A stretch of 64,000 bases of DNA from an uncultured Rhodospirillales bacterium (GCA_903835235.1 CAILMF010000054.1:248001-312000), one strand, 5' to 3'; shown: positions 1-9,858, numbered from the stretch's first letter. Translations and numbers: made by a program. Notes: a model not told the origin generated them from the sequence alone.

Positions 1-924
1 CTACTCGTTCAGCCCCTTGCCCGGGTAGGGGTGCACCTTGGCCCAGTGCTGCGCGATGTCGATGCGCCGGGTGATCCAGACGCCGGCGCGGGACTGCATG
101 TGGTCCAGCAGGCGCTGCAACCCCATGGCGCGGGCGGGATGGCCGATGAGCCGCATGTGCAGCCCGACATTCATCATCTTCGGCGTGCGCTTGCCTTCTT
201 CGTACAGCATGTCGAAGGCGTCTCGGATGTAGCTGAACCAGTCATCCGACGTGCCCATCCAGTGGACATACTTGCCGTCGTTGTTGACCAGCGAATACGG
301 CACCACCAGGTGGCCCCTGCCCTCCACCGTGGTCCAGAACGGCAGTTCCTCGCCGTAGTAGTCGCTATCATACAGAAAACCGCCTTCCTCGACGACAAGG
401 CGGCGCGTGTTCACGCCCGGCGAGTAGCGGCAGTACCAGCCCATCGGGCGCTCGCCGATGGTTTCGCGCAGGCTGGCCACGGCTTTGCGGATGTGCTCGC
501 GCTCGGTCGCCTCGTCCATCTCGTAGTGCTTCACCCAGCGCCAGCCGTGGCAGCATACGTCCAGCCCGTTGTCGCGGATGGCCTGGGCGACCAGCGGGTT
601 GCGCTCGATGGCCAGGGCGCAGCCGAAGATGGTGGGCTTCAGGTCGCGTTCGGTGAACAGCCGCAGCAAGCGCCAGAAGCCGACGCGGCTGCCGTATTCG
701 AACATGCCTTCCGCCGCCAGGTCGCGGCCGCCCAGGCCAGCCTGGCTCAGGCCGTGCGATTCGGTCAGGCCGTTTTCGGTGAAGCCCTCGCCATCCTGGA
801 TCGAGGGTTCGCTGCCTTCCTCATAATTGAAGACGAAGTTGACGGCGAGGCGGGCGCCGCCCGGCCATTGCGGGTCCGGCGGGTTGGGGCCGTAGCCGAT
901 GAAGTCGCGCTTGGGTTGGTACAT
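1..924 (-). CDS. puuE: Polysaccharide-deacetylase-family allantoinase (PuuE-like)
   Basis: 307-aa ORF; DFxGYGxxPPxxxWPxGARxAVxFVxNxEEG N-terminus typical of PuuE-type allantoinase; adjacent ureidoglycolate lyase. Confidence 0.85.
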   Translation of the reverse strand: MYQPKRDFIGYGPNPPDPQWPGGARLAVNFVFNYEEGSEPSIQDGEGFTENGLTESHGLSQAGLGGRDLAAEGMFEYGSRVGFWRLLRLFTERDLKPTIFGCALAIERNPLVAQAIRDNGLDVCCHGWRWVKHYEMDEATEREHIRKAVASLRETIGERPMGWYCRYSPGVNTRRLVVEEGGFLYDSDYYGEELPFWTTVEGRGHLVVPYSLVNNDGKYVHWMGTSDDWFSYIRDAFDMLYEEGKRTPKMMNVGLHMRLIGHPARAMGLQRLLDHMQSRAGVWITRRIDIAQHWAKVHPYPGKGLNE

Positions 925-1000
925 CAGACGAAACCTCCGATTTCCGCCGGCCGATTGCGACGCGCGGGCGGTGCCGCCCTGCGGTCCTTGGGCGGCTGGA

Positions 1001-1474
1001 TTACAGCGTCACCTCGAATTCGGGCACCTGGGTGAACTCGTCATCGCCGGGGCGTCCGGTGCGCCACATGAAGATGGCGAAGTGCGCGGTTTCGTCCAGC
1101 ACGGTGGAGGGGTGGTGCCAGACATCGGCGCCGTAGGTCACGCCCTGGTTGGGGCCGCAGAGGAAGGCGCGAGCGCGGGCCATGTCGGGGCCGCCATCGC
1201 TGCCCTTCGGCGCCACGATCGCCAGCCAGCGGCCGGCCTTCTGCGGCACGAAGCTTTGCGAGGAGAAGCGATGGCGTTCCATGGTGGTGCTGCGCAGCGG
1301 CAGGCCGGGGATGGGCTGCTTTACTGAAAGCGACAGGCTGGGGCGGGCCTGCGGGCGCAGGTTGGCGAGCGCGTCCTCGAAGTAGGTGCGGCCGGGCATG
1401 TCGGGGGCTTCCAGCACCTCGCCAAAGGCCATGAAGGCGGCGGAGGTCAAGGGTTCGAGCACCAGGCGAAGCAT
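1001..1474 (-). CDS. allA: Ureidoglycolate lyase
   Basis: Internal start MLRLVLEPLTSAAFMAFGEVLE; GVTYGADVWHHP motif; ATGA overlap with upstream permease stop at 1474. Confidence 0.85.
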   Translation of the reverse strand: MLRLVLEPLTSAAFMAFGEVLEAPDMPGRTYFEDALANLRPQARPSLSLSVKQPIPGLPLRSTTMERHRFSSQSFVPQKAGRWLAIVAPKGSDGGPDMARARAFLCGPNQGVTYGADVWHHPSTVLDETAHFAIFMWRTGRPGDDEFTQVPEFEVTL

Positions 1475-2295
1475 CAGCCGCGCATCCTTTTGGTCAGGCC
1501 GGTGAACCGCTCCATCACCAGCATCAGCACGAAGGCCACGAAGATCAGCGTGCCGGAGACGGCGGCGACGCGGACATCGAGCGTGCTTTCCATCATGCCC
1601 CACATCCGGATCGGCAGCATGTCCGTCCGCGCCGAGGAAAGGAAGAGCGAGACCGGCACCTGGTCCACCGAGGCCATGAAGGCGAGGAAGCCGCCGGCGG
1701 CGATGCCGGGCATGATCAGCGGCAGCGTGACACGGCGGAAGGTGTAGAGGCGGGAGGCACCGAGGCTGGCGGAGGCGTCCAGCAGCGCCGGGTCGCGCTG
1801 GGAGAGCGAAGCGCCGACGGTGCGCAGCACGAAGGGCACCACCACGATCAGGTGGCCGCAGACCAGCAGTTCCAGGCTGGGGCGGAAGCCGAGCAGGGTG
1901 AAGTACATCAGCGCCGCCAGGCCGAAGGCGAGGCCGGGCAGCACCAGCGGCGACATGAAGAAGGCATCGGCCACGCGCGCCCAGCGGCCTTTCGCTTCCG
2001 CCAAGGCCAGGGCGGCGGCGGTGCCGCCCAGCGTGGCCAGGCCCGCGGCCAGCGCGGCCACGTGCAGCGTATTGCCGGCGGCGCGGTGGATCGGGCGAGA
2101 GCGCACCTCGTCCAGCAGCAGCTCGTACCAGCGGAAGCTGAAGCCCTGCGGCGGGAAGCGGATGCTGCGGCTATCCGTGAAGCTGGTCGCCAACACCACC
2201 AGCACCGGGCCGATCAGGATGACCAGCGCCAGCGCGGCCAGGCCGCCGATGATGAGGGCGTAGCTGACCTCCCCCGCGCTATGCCGCCGCGCCAT
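1474..2295 (-). CDS. ABC transporter permease (PotC-like)
   Basis: Hydrophobic TM protein with EAA-like loop DASASLGASRLYTFRRVTLPLIMPGI. Confidence 0.88.
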   Translation of the reverse strand: MARRHSAGEVSYALIIGGLAALALVILIGPVLVVLATSFTDSRSIRFPPQGFSFRWYELLLDEVRSRPIHRAAGNTLHVAALAAGLATLGGTAAALALAEAKGRWARVADAFFMSPLVLPGLAFGLAALMYFTLLGFRPSLELLVCGHLIVVVPFVLRTVGASLSQRDPALLDASASLGASRLYTFRRVTLPLIMPGIAAGGFLAFMASVDQVPVSLFLSSARTDMLPIRMWGMMESTLDVRVAAVSGTLIFVAFVLMLVMERFTGLTKRMRG

Positions 2296-3130
2296 GCACC
2301 CGCCCCCCTGCGATGCGCCCGGCGAGCGCGATGACGGCGATGACCGCCGAGACGGAGACCAGCAGCACGATGGCGACCACCGCCGCGAAGGGCCAGTTGG
2401 CGTTGATCATGGCCTGCTGCCAGACGAGCGATGGCAGATAGACCAGCCGGCCGCCGCCGATGACGGATTGGCTGATGAAGGCGGTTGTCGCACTGGCGAA
2501 GACAAGCAAGGCGCCGGCGGCCAGCCCCGGCGCCACCAGCGGCAGCACCACCTTGAACAGCGTGCGCCAGGGCGAGGCGCCGAGCGAGGCGGAAGCGTCC
2601 AGCAGGTTGGGGTCGAAGCGCGCCATGACGGAGAGCAGCGGCAGCAGCAGCAAGGGCATTTCGATCTGGGTCAGCGAGATCACCAGGCCGAGTTCGGTCT
2701 GCAACAGCCGCAGCGGCTCGGCAGCCAGGCCAAGGCCCAGCACCAGCTGGTTCACCACGCCTTCCCGCCCGAGGATCACGATCCAGGCGAAGGTACGCAC
2801 CACCACGCTGGTCAGCAGCGGCATGACGGCCACGAACAGCAGCACGCGCTGCCAGAAGGGCGAGGCGCCGCGCCAGACCAGCGCCAGCGGCAGCCCAAGC
2901 AGCACGGTGGCGCAGACCGCCTTCAGGCCCAGCAGCAGCGTGTCCGCCACGACTTTCCAGTGGAAGCTGTCGAACAGGAACTTCCGCCAGTTGTCGAGGC
3001 CCAGCACGGTCAGCTTGTCGTCGGCGAAGAAGCTGACGGCAACCAGCATCAGCAGCGGCGCCACGAAGAAGGCGAGGTAGGCCAGCCCCAACGGAAGGGC
3101 TGGCCCCATGCGGATGAAGGCCTGCTTCAC
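2279..3130 (-). CDS. ABC transporter permease (PotB-like)
   Basis: TM segments; EAA-loop DASASLGASPWRTLFKVVLPLVAPG. Confidence 0.88.
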   Translation of the reverse strand: MKQAFIRMGPALPLGLAYLAFFVAPLLMLVAVSFFADDKLTVLGLDNWRKFLFDSFHWKVVADTLLLGLKAVCATVLLGLPLALVWRGASPFWQRVLLFVAVMPLLTSVVVRTFAWIVILGREGVVNQLVLGLGLAAEPLRLLQTELGLVISLTQIEMPLLLLPLLSVMARFDPNLLDASASLGASPWRTLFKVVLPLVAPGLAAGALLVFASATTAFISQSVIGGGRLVYLPSLVWQQAMINANWPFAAVVAIVLLVSVSAVIAVIALAGRIAGGRVHGAAA

Positions 3131-4155
3131 TTCGCCATTTCGCGGTTGAAGCGGTCGATCCAGCCGGCGCGCAGCGGGTTGATCTTGGCCCAGTCGTGGG
3201 TGACGAAGCGGCTCATCTCATCCAGGCTGCGCATCGGCAGGCCGGCGCCCAGCGCCACGCCGCGGTTGACCGGCACGAAGAAGTACGGCGCTTCCGACAG
3301 CGCCTTCTGCACCGGGGCGCTGATGGCGGCGTCGATGTACTTGTAGGCGTTGTCGATGTTGGTGCTGCCCTTGGCGATATGCAGCGTGGTGATGAAGCTG
3401 ACCGCGCCGGTCTTCGGCGCGACGAACTCGATATCCACGCCACGGTCCTTCAGCGTCGTGACCGTCTGGGTGTTGGTGTACATGATGTCGCACTGGCCTT
3501 GCTGGAACAGGCCGGGCATGGCGGCGGGCGTGCCCACGGCGGCGACCTTGCCCAGCACCTTCTTCAACTCGGTGAAGACCGGCTCGACATTGGTCTCGCT
3601 GCCACCGAACACCTTGGCCAGTTCGATCAGGCTGACGGTGCCGAAGGTGGTGCCGAAGCCGGTCAGGCCGAGCTTGCTGACCCAAGGGTCCTTCAGCAGG
3701 TCGTCCCAGCCGGTCGGGCGCGGCAGCTTCTTCGGGTTGTAGGCAATGCCGACCACCTGGGCGCCGGTGGCGACGCCCCATTCATCGGCCATGCCCGCGG
3801 GGATCTGCGCCTTGTTGGCCAGCTTGTTGATGTCGATCCGCTCGAACTGGCCGCGGTCGATGGCGGTGATGCGCGGGCCGGGGTCCAGCACGAAGCAGTC
3901 GAAGGGCGGGGCGCCGCGACTGGCGGCGAACTTGGCCACCTGGTCCACCGCGAACAGGCCCTGCATCTCCAGGTCGATCTGGAACTGGCGCTTCAGCACG
4001 GGGGCGACGTGCTCGCGGAAGGCTTCTTCCCAGGCGCCGGGGTAGATGGCGGCGGTGACGCTGCCGGCGGCGAAGGCGGGGCGGGTGAGGCCGGCGCTGC
4101 CGAGCGCGGCGGCGCCGAGCAGGGCGGCGCGGCGGGACATCAAGGTCATGCTCAT
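3127..4155 (-). CDS. ABC transporter substrate-binding protein (PotD-like)
   Basis: Tat/Sec-like signal MSRRAALLGAAALGSAGLTRPAFAAG; start overlaps ATPase stop; 4149 is an alternative start. Confidence 0.85.
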   Translation of the reverse strand: MSMTLMSRRAALLGAAALGSAGLTRPAFAAGSVTAAIYPGAWEEAFREHVAPVLKRQFQIDLEMQGLFAVDQVAKFAASRGAPPFDCFVLDPGPRITAIDRGQFERIDINKLANKAQIPAGMADEWGVATGAQVVGIAYNPKKLPRPTGWDDLLKDPWVSKLGLTGFGTTFGTVSLIELAKVFGGSETNVEPVFTELKKVLGKVAAVGTPAAMPGLFQQGQCDIMYTNTQTVTTLKDRGVDIEFVAPKTGAVSFITTLHIAKGSTNIDNAYKYIDAAISAPVQKALSEAPYFFVPVNRGVALGAGLPMRSLDEMSRFVTHDWAKINPLRAGWIDRFNREMAK

Positions 4156-5231
4156 TCCTCCGTATGCGGAAACAGGGTGGGGTTGGCGCCTGGGGCCAGG
4201 CGGCAATGGGCAGTGGCGCCCAGCTCGCGGATGGCACCGCGACGGGGTTCGGTGAGGCGGAGCGCGGTGCCGTCGGTGCAGCGAACTTCGCGCACCGTCT
4301 GGCCGCCCAGCGGGACGGCCAGGCCGAGTTCGACCGGCCAGGCATCCGGCGCGGCTTCGCTGGCCAGGGCCAGTTGTTCGGGGCGGACCGTCAGCATGGC
4401 GCGGCTGCCGGTGGGCAGGCTGTGGGCCAGCGCCAGGGCGGCGCCGGCGTGCAGCGTTACGCCCTCGGCCGTGGTGGTGCAGGGCAGCCGGTTGGTGGTG
4501 CCGATGAAGCCGGCGACGAAGGGCGTGGCCGGGTGGTCATAGACCTCGACCGGGGTGCCCAGCTGGTCGATCCGGCCGCGCTGCATCACCGCGATGCGGT
4601 CGGCGACGCTCATCGCCTCGTCCTGGTCGTGGGTGACCAGGATGGCGGTGAGGCCGAGCTGGCGTTGCAGCCGCTTGATCTCCATCTGCATGTCCAGCCG
4701 CAGCGAGCGGTCCAGCGCGGCGAAGGGCTCGTCCAGCAGCAGGATGGAGGGTTCGATGGCCAGCGCCCGGGCCAGCGCCACGCGCTGCTGCTGGCCGCCG
4801 GAAAGCTGCGCCGGGCGGCGCTGCGCCAGGGCGCCGAGCTGCACCATCTCCAGCAATTCGGCCACGCGGGCCGCGGCTTTCGGCCCCTTTTCCCCGCGGG
4901 CATGCAGGCCATAGGCGACGTTGTCGGCCACGCTCATATGCGGGAACAGCGCGTAGTTCTGGAACACGATGCCGACGCGGCGGCGGTTGGCCGGCAGGTC
5001 GTCGATGCTGGTGCCGTCGATGCTGACACGGCCGCTGGCCTGGGTGATGAAGCCGGCGACGGTGCGCAGCAGCGTGGTCTTGCCGCAGCCGGACGGGCCG
5101 AGCAGCGCCACGACCTCGCCGGCCGCGACCGAGAGGGAGACGGCGTCGAGTGCGGTGAAGCCGCCATAGCGAACGGTCAGCGCGTCGACATCGAGCGTAT
5201 GGCCGCGAAGTGTCGCGGCTGGTCCTGGCAC
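4152..5231 (-). CDS. ABC transporter ATP-binding protein (PotA-like)
   Basis: Walker A GPSGCGKTT, signature LSGGQQQRVALARAL, Walker B ILLLDEPFAALD; GTG start at 5231 with GGGAGG RBS (trimmed from a longer ORF). Confidence 0.88.
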   Translation of the reverse strand: MPGPAATLRGHTLDVDALTVRYGGFTALDAVSLSVAAGEVVALLGPSGCGKTTLLRTVAGFITQASGRVSIDGTSIDDLPANRRRVGIVFQNYALFPHMSVADNVAYGLHARGEKGPKAAARVAELLEMVQLGALAQRRPAQLSGGQQQRVALARALAIEPSILLLDEPFAALDRSLRLDMQMEIKRLQRQLGLTAILVTHDQDEAMSVADRIAVMQRGRIDQLGTPVEVYDHPATPFVAGFIGTTNRLPCTTTAEGVTLHAGAALALAHSLPTGSRAMLTVRPEQLALASEAAPDAWPVELGLAVPLGGQTVREVRCTDGTALRLTEPRRGAIRELGATAHCRLAPGANPTLFPHTEE

Positions 5232-5264
5232 GGGGTGCTGCCTCCCGGAAATGTGCAGCGACCA

Positions 5265-5280
5265 CGCAACACTTGTGCCA
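5265..5280 (-). promoter_or_regulatory. Sigma54 (-24/-12) promoter TGGCAC-aagtg-TTGCG
   Basis: Matches TGGCACN5TTGC with exact GG-N10-GC spacing; 34 bp upstream of the GTG start of the ABC operon. Confidence 0.7.
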
Positions 5281-5340
5281 GCGCATGGGGCTGGCGCGGG
5301 CGTGGCGCGCGCGCCGGGATTGCCTATGGAATGGGCAGTT

Positions 5341-6735
5341 CTACAGCGCCGGCCAGCGGTCAGCCCAGGGATGCGCGGCTTCCCATTCGGCGGCGATGGC
5401 GCAAAGCAGGGCATCGGCGCCACTCGCGCCGACCAGCTGGAAGCCGATGGGCAAGCCGGCGGCGCTTGGCGCGCAGGGCAGGGCGATGCCGGGGCTGCCC
5501 GCCAGGTTGGCGAAGGCGGTGAAGACGGCGTGGCCACGCGGGCCGGCAGGCTGGCCGTCGATTTCCGGCGGATGGGTTTCGGTGGCCGGCCAGGGCAGGG
5601 CGGCGGCGGCGGGGGTCATGATGAGGTCGGTGGTCTGGAAGAACTCGGCCATGCGGCGGCGGTAGCCGGCCAGCGCGTCCAGCGCGCCGAAGACCTGGGC
5701 GCCGGTCAGCGCACGGCCGGCGGCGGCCATCTGGCGCAGCGGTTCTGCGGTGGGGCTGGGGTTTCCGGGCAGGGTGCCTAGCAGCCAGGCCAGGCCGGAC
5801 TGGCCGATGGCGCCGAAGATGGCGTTGACCTCGTCCTGGTCGAAGGGTGGCGGGGCATCTTCCACATGGTGGCCGAGGGCGGCCAGGGCCTGCGCGGCGG
5901 CGGCGCAGTTGGCGGCGATTTCCGGGTCCACCGGGTTGGCGCCGTAGCGGGCCACGTAGCGGATGCGCAGGCGCGGCGGCGTGGCGGGCGGGGCGAAGGC
6001 GGGCAGCGCCAGGCTGGCGGGGTCGCGGGCGTCGGCCGGCGCCAGCAGGTGCAGCAGGGCGGTCAGGTCGGCTGACGTGCGCGCGATGGGGCCGATCTGC
6101 TCGCAGTCCAGCAGGATCGCGGGCAGGCCGTCGCAGCGGGGGATGCGGCCGGGCGAGGGCTTCAGGCCGATAAGGCCGGCGTGGGAGGCCGGGCGGCGGA
6201 TGGAGCCACCGCCATCCGTGCCCAAGGCCAGCGGGCCAAGGCCAGCCGCCACCGCCGCCACCGCGCCGCCGGAGGAGCCGCCGGGGGTGAGCGCGGTGTT
6301 CCACGGGTTGCGCGTGGCGCCGTAGACCGTGTTGTCGGTGTAGCCCTGCAGGGTGAATTCGGGGACGTTGGTCTTGCCCAGCGGCACCAGCCCGGCGGCG
6401 CGCAGCCGGGCGACGGGTAGTTCATCCACCTCAGGCACGAAGCCGGCGTAGAGCGGGCTGCCCCAGGCGCAGGGCAGGCCGGCCATGGTGATGTTGTCCT
6501 TCACGCTGAACGGCACGCCATCCAGGGCAGAAAGCGGCGTGCCGGCGCGCCAGCGGGCCTCGCTGGCCCTGGCGGCTTCGGCGGCTTCCGGCGCGCGGGC
6601 GACCAGGGCGTTCAGCAGCGGGTTCAGCCTGGCGATGCGGGCTTCCAGCGCGGCCAGCGCCTCCACCGGGGAAAGGGCGCCGCTGCGGAACAGGGCGGCG
6701 AGGGCGGTGGCGGGCAGCAGGCAGGGGTCGGTCAT
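5341..6735 (-). CDS. Amidase signature family protein
   Basis: Internal start MTDPCLLPATALAALFRSG; amidase signature GGSSGGAVAAVAAGLGPLALGTDGGGSIRRPA. Confidence 0.88.
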   Translation of the reverse strand: MTDPCLLPATALAALFRSGALSPVEALAALEARIARLNPLLNALVARAPEAAEAARASEARWRAGTPLSALDGVPFSVKDNITMAGLPCAWGSPLYAGFVPEVDELPVARLRAAGLVPLGKTNVPEFTLQGYTDNTVYGATRNPWNTALTPGGSSGGAVAAVAAGLGPLALGTDGGGSIRRPASHAGLIGLKPSPGRIPRCDGLPAILLDCEQIGPIARTSADLTALLHLLAPADARDPASLALPAFAPPATPPRLRIRYVARYGANPVDPEIAANCAAAAQALAALGHHVEDAPPPFDQDEVNAIFGAIGQSGLAWLLGTLPGNPSPTAEPLRQMAAAGRALTGAQVFGALDALAGYRRRMAEFFQTTDLIMTPAAAALPWPATETHPPEIDGQPAGPRGHAVFTAFANLAGSPGIALPCAPSAAGLPIGFQLVGASGADALLCAIAAEWEAAHPWADRWPAL

Positions 6736-6761
6736 GCGGCGCAGCCTGCCATACCGGCGGG

Positions 6762-6804
6762 CGGCTTGACCACGTCCGGCCTGCTCCCGGCCGGCTTGAC
6801 CACG
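6762..6804. repeat. Two 13-bp direct repeats CGGCTTGACCACG, 30 bp apart
   Basis: 6762-6774 and 6792-6804 identical; lie between divergent amidase and dehydrogenase genes. Confidence 0.8.
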
Positions 6805-6850
6805 GGCACGGCTGGGCGAAGGCTGCGGGCAAAGCACGGAGGAGGCGGCG

Positions 6851-7735
6851 ATGGCCAAGGTTGTGGGCGTGATCGGGCTGGGCATCATGGGCGGGGCGAT
6901 GTCCCGGAACCTGATGCGGGATGGCTGGCGCGTGCTGGGCTTCGATACCGATGCCGGCCGCCGCGCCGAGCTGGCCGCCGATGGTGTGCAGGTGGTGGCC
7001 AGCCCGGTGGAGGCGGCGCGGGAGGCGGAGGTGCTGATCACCAGCCTGCCCAGCCCTGGCGCCGTACTGGCCACCGCCCGCGCCATTGCCGAAAGCGGCC
7101 TGCCGAAGCGGGTGGTGGTGGAATGCAGCACGCTCAGCATTGCCGACAAGCTGGCGGTGCAGCAGGTGCTGCTGGGCGCGGGGCATGAGGCTCTGGACGT
7201 GCCGATTTCCGGCACCGGGGCGTAGGCCATCAACAAGGACCTGGTGCTGTATGCCAGCGGGGAGAGCGCCACCATCCAGGCGCTGCGGCCGTTGTTCGCC
7301 GGCTTCGCGCGGGCGACGCATGACCTGGGCGCCTATGGCAATGGCAGCCGGATGAAGTTCGTCGCCAACCTGCTGGTGGCCATCAACAACGTGGCCTCGG
7401 CGGAGGCGATGGTGCTGGGCATCAAGGCCGGGCTGGACCCGCACCAGGTGGTGCAGCTGGTGCAGGCGGGGGCGGCGAATTCGCGGGTGTTCGAGCTGCG
7501 GGCGCCGATGATGGCAGCGGCGGAATACCTGCCGGCGACGATGAAATGCGCGATCTGGCAGAAGGACATGGACGTGATCGGCCACTTCGCCACCGAGCTT
7601 GGCGTGCCGACGCCGTTGTTCAGCGCCACGCTGCCCGTGTACGCGGCGGCGATGGCGCAGGGCCACGGTGCCGACGACACGGCGGCGGTCTGCGCGGTGC
7701 TGGAGGCCATGGCCGGGCTGCCGAAGCGCGGTTAG
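6851..7735 (+). pseudogene. NAD(P)-dependent oxidoreductase of the 3-hydroxyisobutyrate dehydrogenase family, interrupted by in-frame TAG at 7223-7225
   Basis: 6851-7225 and 7226-7735 are in one frame and join as ...DVPISGTGA*AINKDLVLYASGE...; N half has GLGIMGGAMSRNL, C half has GNGSRMKFVANLLVAINNVASAEAM. Confidence 0.85.
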
Positions 7736-7769
7736 GCTGGGCGCCGAAACCAGGGCGAGGAGTGCCAGC

Positions 7770-8840
7770 ATGGCCGAGGAAACCAACCATTACGGCGCCA
7801 CCGCGGCGCGCGTGCATGCCAGGCCGGGCCGCGAGGCGCGACCGGCCGGCACCACCATCGATATCCATGCCCATGTGCTGGTGCCGGAAGCCGGCGCCTT
7901 CGCCGGCCCGCATGTCGACCCCACGACGATTCCGCTGCTGCACTTCGCCACGCCGGCGACGCAGGCGCTGAACCGCAAGCAGGATGCCGACCGGCGCGAG
8001 GTGTTCTGCGTCTCGGTCGATGCGCGCCTGGTGGAGATGGATGCCGCGGCCATCGATATCCAGCTCGTCGCGCCGCCGCCGGGGCAGTGCTATTTCAGCG
8101 TGAAGCCGGAGATTGCGGTGCCGGCGACGCGCATGGTCAATGACGGTATCGCCGCCTGGGTGGCCAAGCGGCCGGACCGCTTCCTCGGCCTGGGCACCGT
8201 GGCAATGCAGGAACCCACGGAGGCGGTGGCGGAGCTGGAGCGCTGCATGGGGCCGCTGGGCTTCAAGGGCGTGGAAATCCTGACCAACGTGAACGGGCGG
8301 GAGCTGTCCGACCCGGCCTTCGAGCCGTTCTGGGCCGCCGCCGAACGGCTCGGCGCGCTGGTGATGATCCATCCGAACGGGTTTACCGAAGGCCAGCGGC
8401 TGACGCGGCACTACTTTAACAACGTGGTCGGCAACCCGTTCGAGACCACGCTGGCACTGCACTACCTGATTTTTGATGGCGTGCTGGAACGCTACCCCGC
8501 GCTGAAGATTCTGGCGGTGCATGGCGGCGGGTATCTGCCGGCGTATTCGGGGCGGATCGACCACGCCTGGGGTGCGCGCAGCGATGCGCGCGGGACGCTG
8601 CCGCGGCCGCCGACCGAGTATCTGAAGAAGGTGTATTTCGACACCATCGTCTTCACGCCGCACCAGCTGGAATATCTGGTGAAGGTGTTCGGCGAGGAGC
8701 AGATCCTGATGGGCACCGACTATCCGTTTGACATGGCGGACAGCGACCCGGTCGGGCACATCAACTCGGTGGGCAGCTTCAGCCCGGCAACGCGGGCGGC
8801 GCTGGCCGGCGGCAACGCGCGCAAGCTGCTGGGACTGTAG
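7770..8840 (+). CDS. Amidohydrolase family protein (ACMSD-like metal-dependent hydrolase)
   Basis: TTIDIHAHVLVPEAG metal motif, GTDYPFDMADSDPVGHI C-terminal motif; internal ATG at 7770. Confidence 0.85.
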   Translation: MAEETNHYGATAARVHARPGREARPAGTTIDIHAHVLVPEAGAFAGPHVDPTTIPLLHFATPATQALNRKQDADRREVFCVSVDARLVEMDAAAIDIQLVAPPPGQCYFSVKPEIAVPATRMVNDGIAAWVAKRPDRFLGLGTVAMQEPTEAVAELERCMGPLGFKGVEILTNVNGRELSDPAFEPFWAAAERLGALVMIHPNGFTEGQRLTRHYFNNVVGNPFETTLALHYLIFDGVLERYPALKILAVHGGGYLPAYSGRIDHAWGARSDARGTLPRPPTEYLKKVYFDTIVFTPHQLEYLVKVFGEEQILMGTDYPFDMADSDPVGHINSVGSFSPATRAALAGGNARKLLGL

Positions 8841-8895
8841 CCGCGGGCGGCGTGGCAGCGTAGCTTTCCGGCCAACAAGCGGGGAGTGTGCGGCC

Positions 8896-9858
8896 ATGCT
8901 GCGTCGCAGGCATTTGCTGGCGGTGCCGGCCTTGGTGGGTGGCGCGGCACGGGCGCAGGGCGCCTGGCCGCAATACCCGGTGAAGGTGCTGGTCGGCTTC
9001 GCCCCGGGCGGGCTGACCGACGTGCTGGCGCGGGTGATGTCCACCAGGCTGGCGGCGCATTTCGGCCAGCCCTTCGTGGTGGAGAACCGCGCGGGGGCGT
9101 CGGGCATCATCGGCGCGGAGGCGGTGGCCAAGGCGACCGACGGCCACACCCTGCTGATGGGCCACCCGACCGCGCTGGCGATAGCGCCGGCCTTCGCCCA
9201 GCGCCTGCCCTTCGATGCTGAGCGCGCCTTCGCCTATGTCAGCCTGCTGGCGCTGCAACCGCATCTGCTGCTGGTGCGGGATGGCGCGCCGTGGCGCGAC
9301 GTGGCGGCGCTGGTGGCGGCGGGGCGGGCGAAGGAAGGCGCGCTGACCTTTGCCAGTTCCGGCGTGGGCAGCGTGCAGCATGTGCAGGGCGAGCAGTTCT
9401 GCGCCGCGGCGGGCTTCAAGGGCGTGCATGTGCCGTACCGCGGCAGCGCGCCGACCATGACCGACCTGGCGGCGGGCCAGGTGGACTTCGTCATCGATGG
9501 CGTCGGCGTGGCGCGTCCCTTGATGGAAGCGGGCAGGCTGCGGGCGCTGGCGACCAGCAATGCGCGTCGCGTGCCGGCGCTGCCGGATGTGCCGACGCTG
9601 ACGGAAGCGGGGATATCAGGCGTGGTGCCGGGGTCCTGGTTCGGCTTCGTGGCGCCGGCCAGCATGCCGGCCGAGACGGTGCGGGCGCTGCGCGATGCCT
9701 GCGTCGCCGCGCTGCCCTCGGCGGAGGTGACGCGGGCCTTGGCCAATGCCTCGGCCGAGGCGGTGGGGAATACGCCGGAGGAATTCCGCGGCTTCGTGCA
9801 GGCGCAGATCGCCGGCTTCCGCGAGTTGGCGAAGCGGACGGTGATCAGCTTCGAGTAG
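8896..9858 (+). CDS. Tripartite tricarboxylate transporter substrate-binding protein (Bug/TctC family)
   Basis: PVKVLVGFAPGGLTDVLAR...VVENRAGASGIIGAEAVAKA typical Bug motif. Confidence 0.9.
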   Translation: MLRRRHLLAVPALVGGAARAQGAWPQYPVKVLVGFAPGGLTDVLARVMSTRLAAHFGQPFVVENRAGASGIIGAEAVAKATDGHTLLMGHPTALAIAPAFAQRLPFDAERAFAYVSLLALQPHLLLVRDGAPWRDVAALVAAGRAKEGALTFASSGVGSVQHVQGEQFCAAAGFKGVHVPYRGSAPTMTDLAAGQVDFVIDGVGVARPLMEAGRLRALATSNARRVPALPDVPTLTEAGISGVVPGSWFGFVAPASMPAETVRALRDACVAALPSAEVTRALANASAEAVGNTPEEFRGFVQAQIAGFRELAKRTVISFE

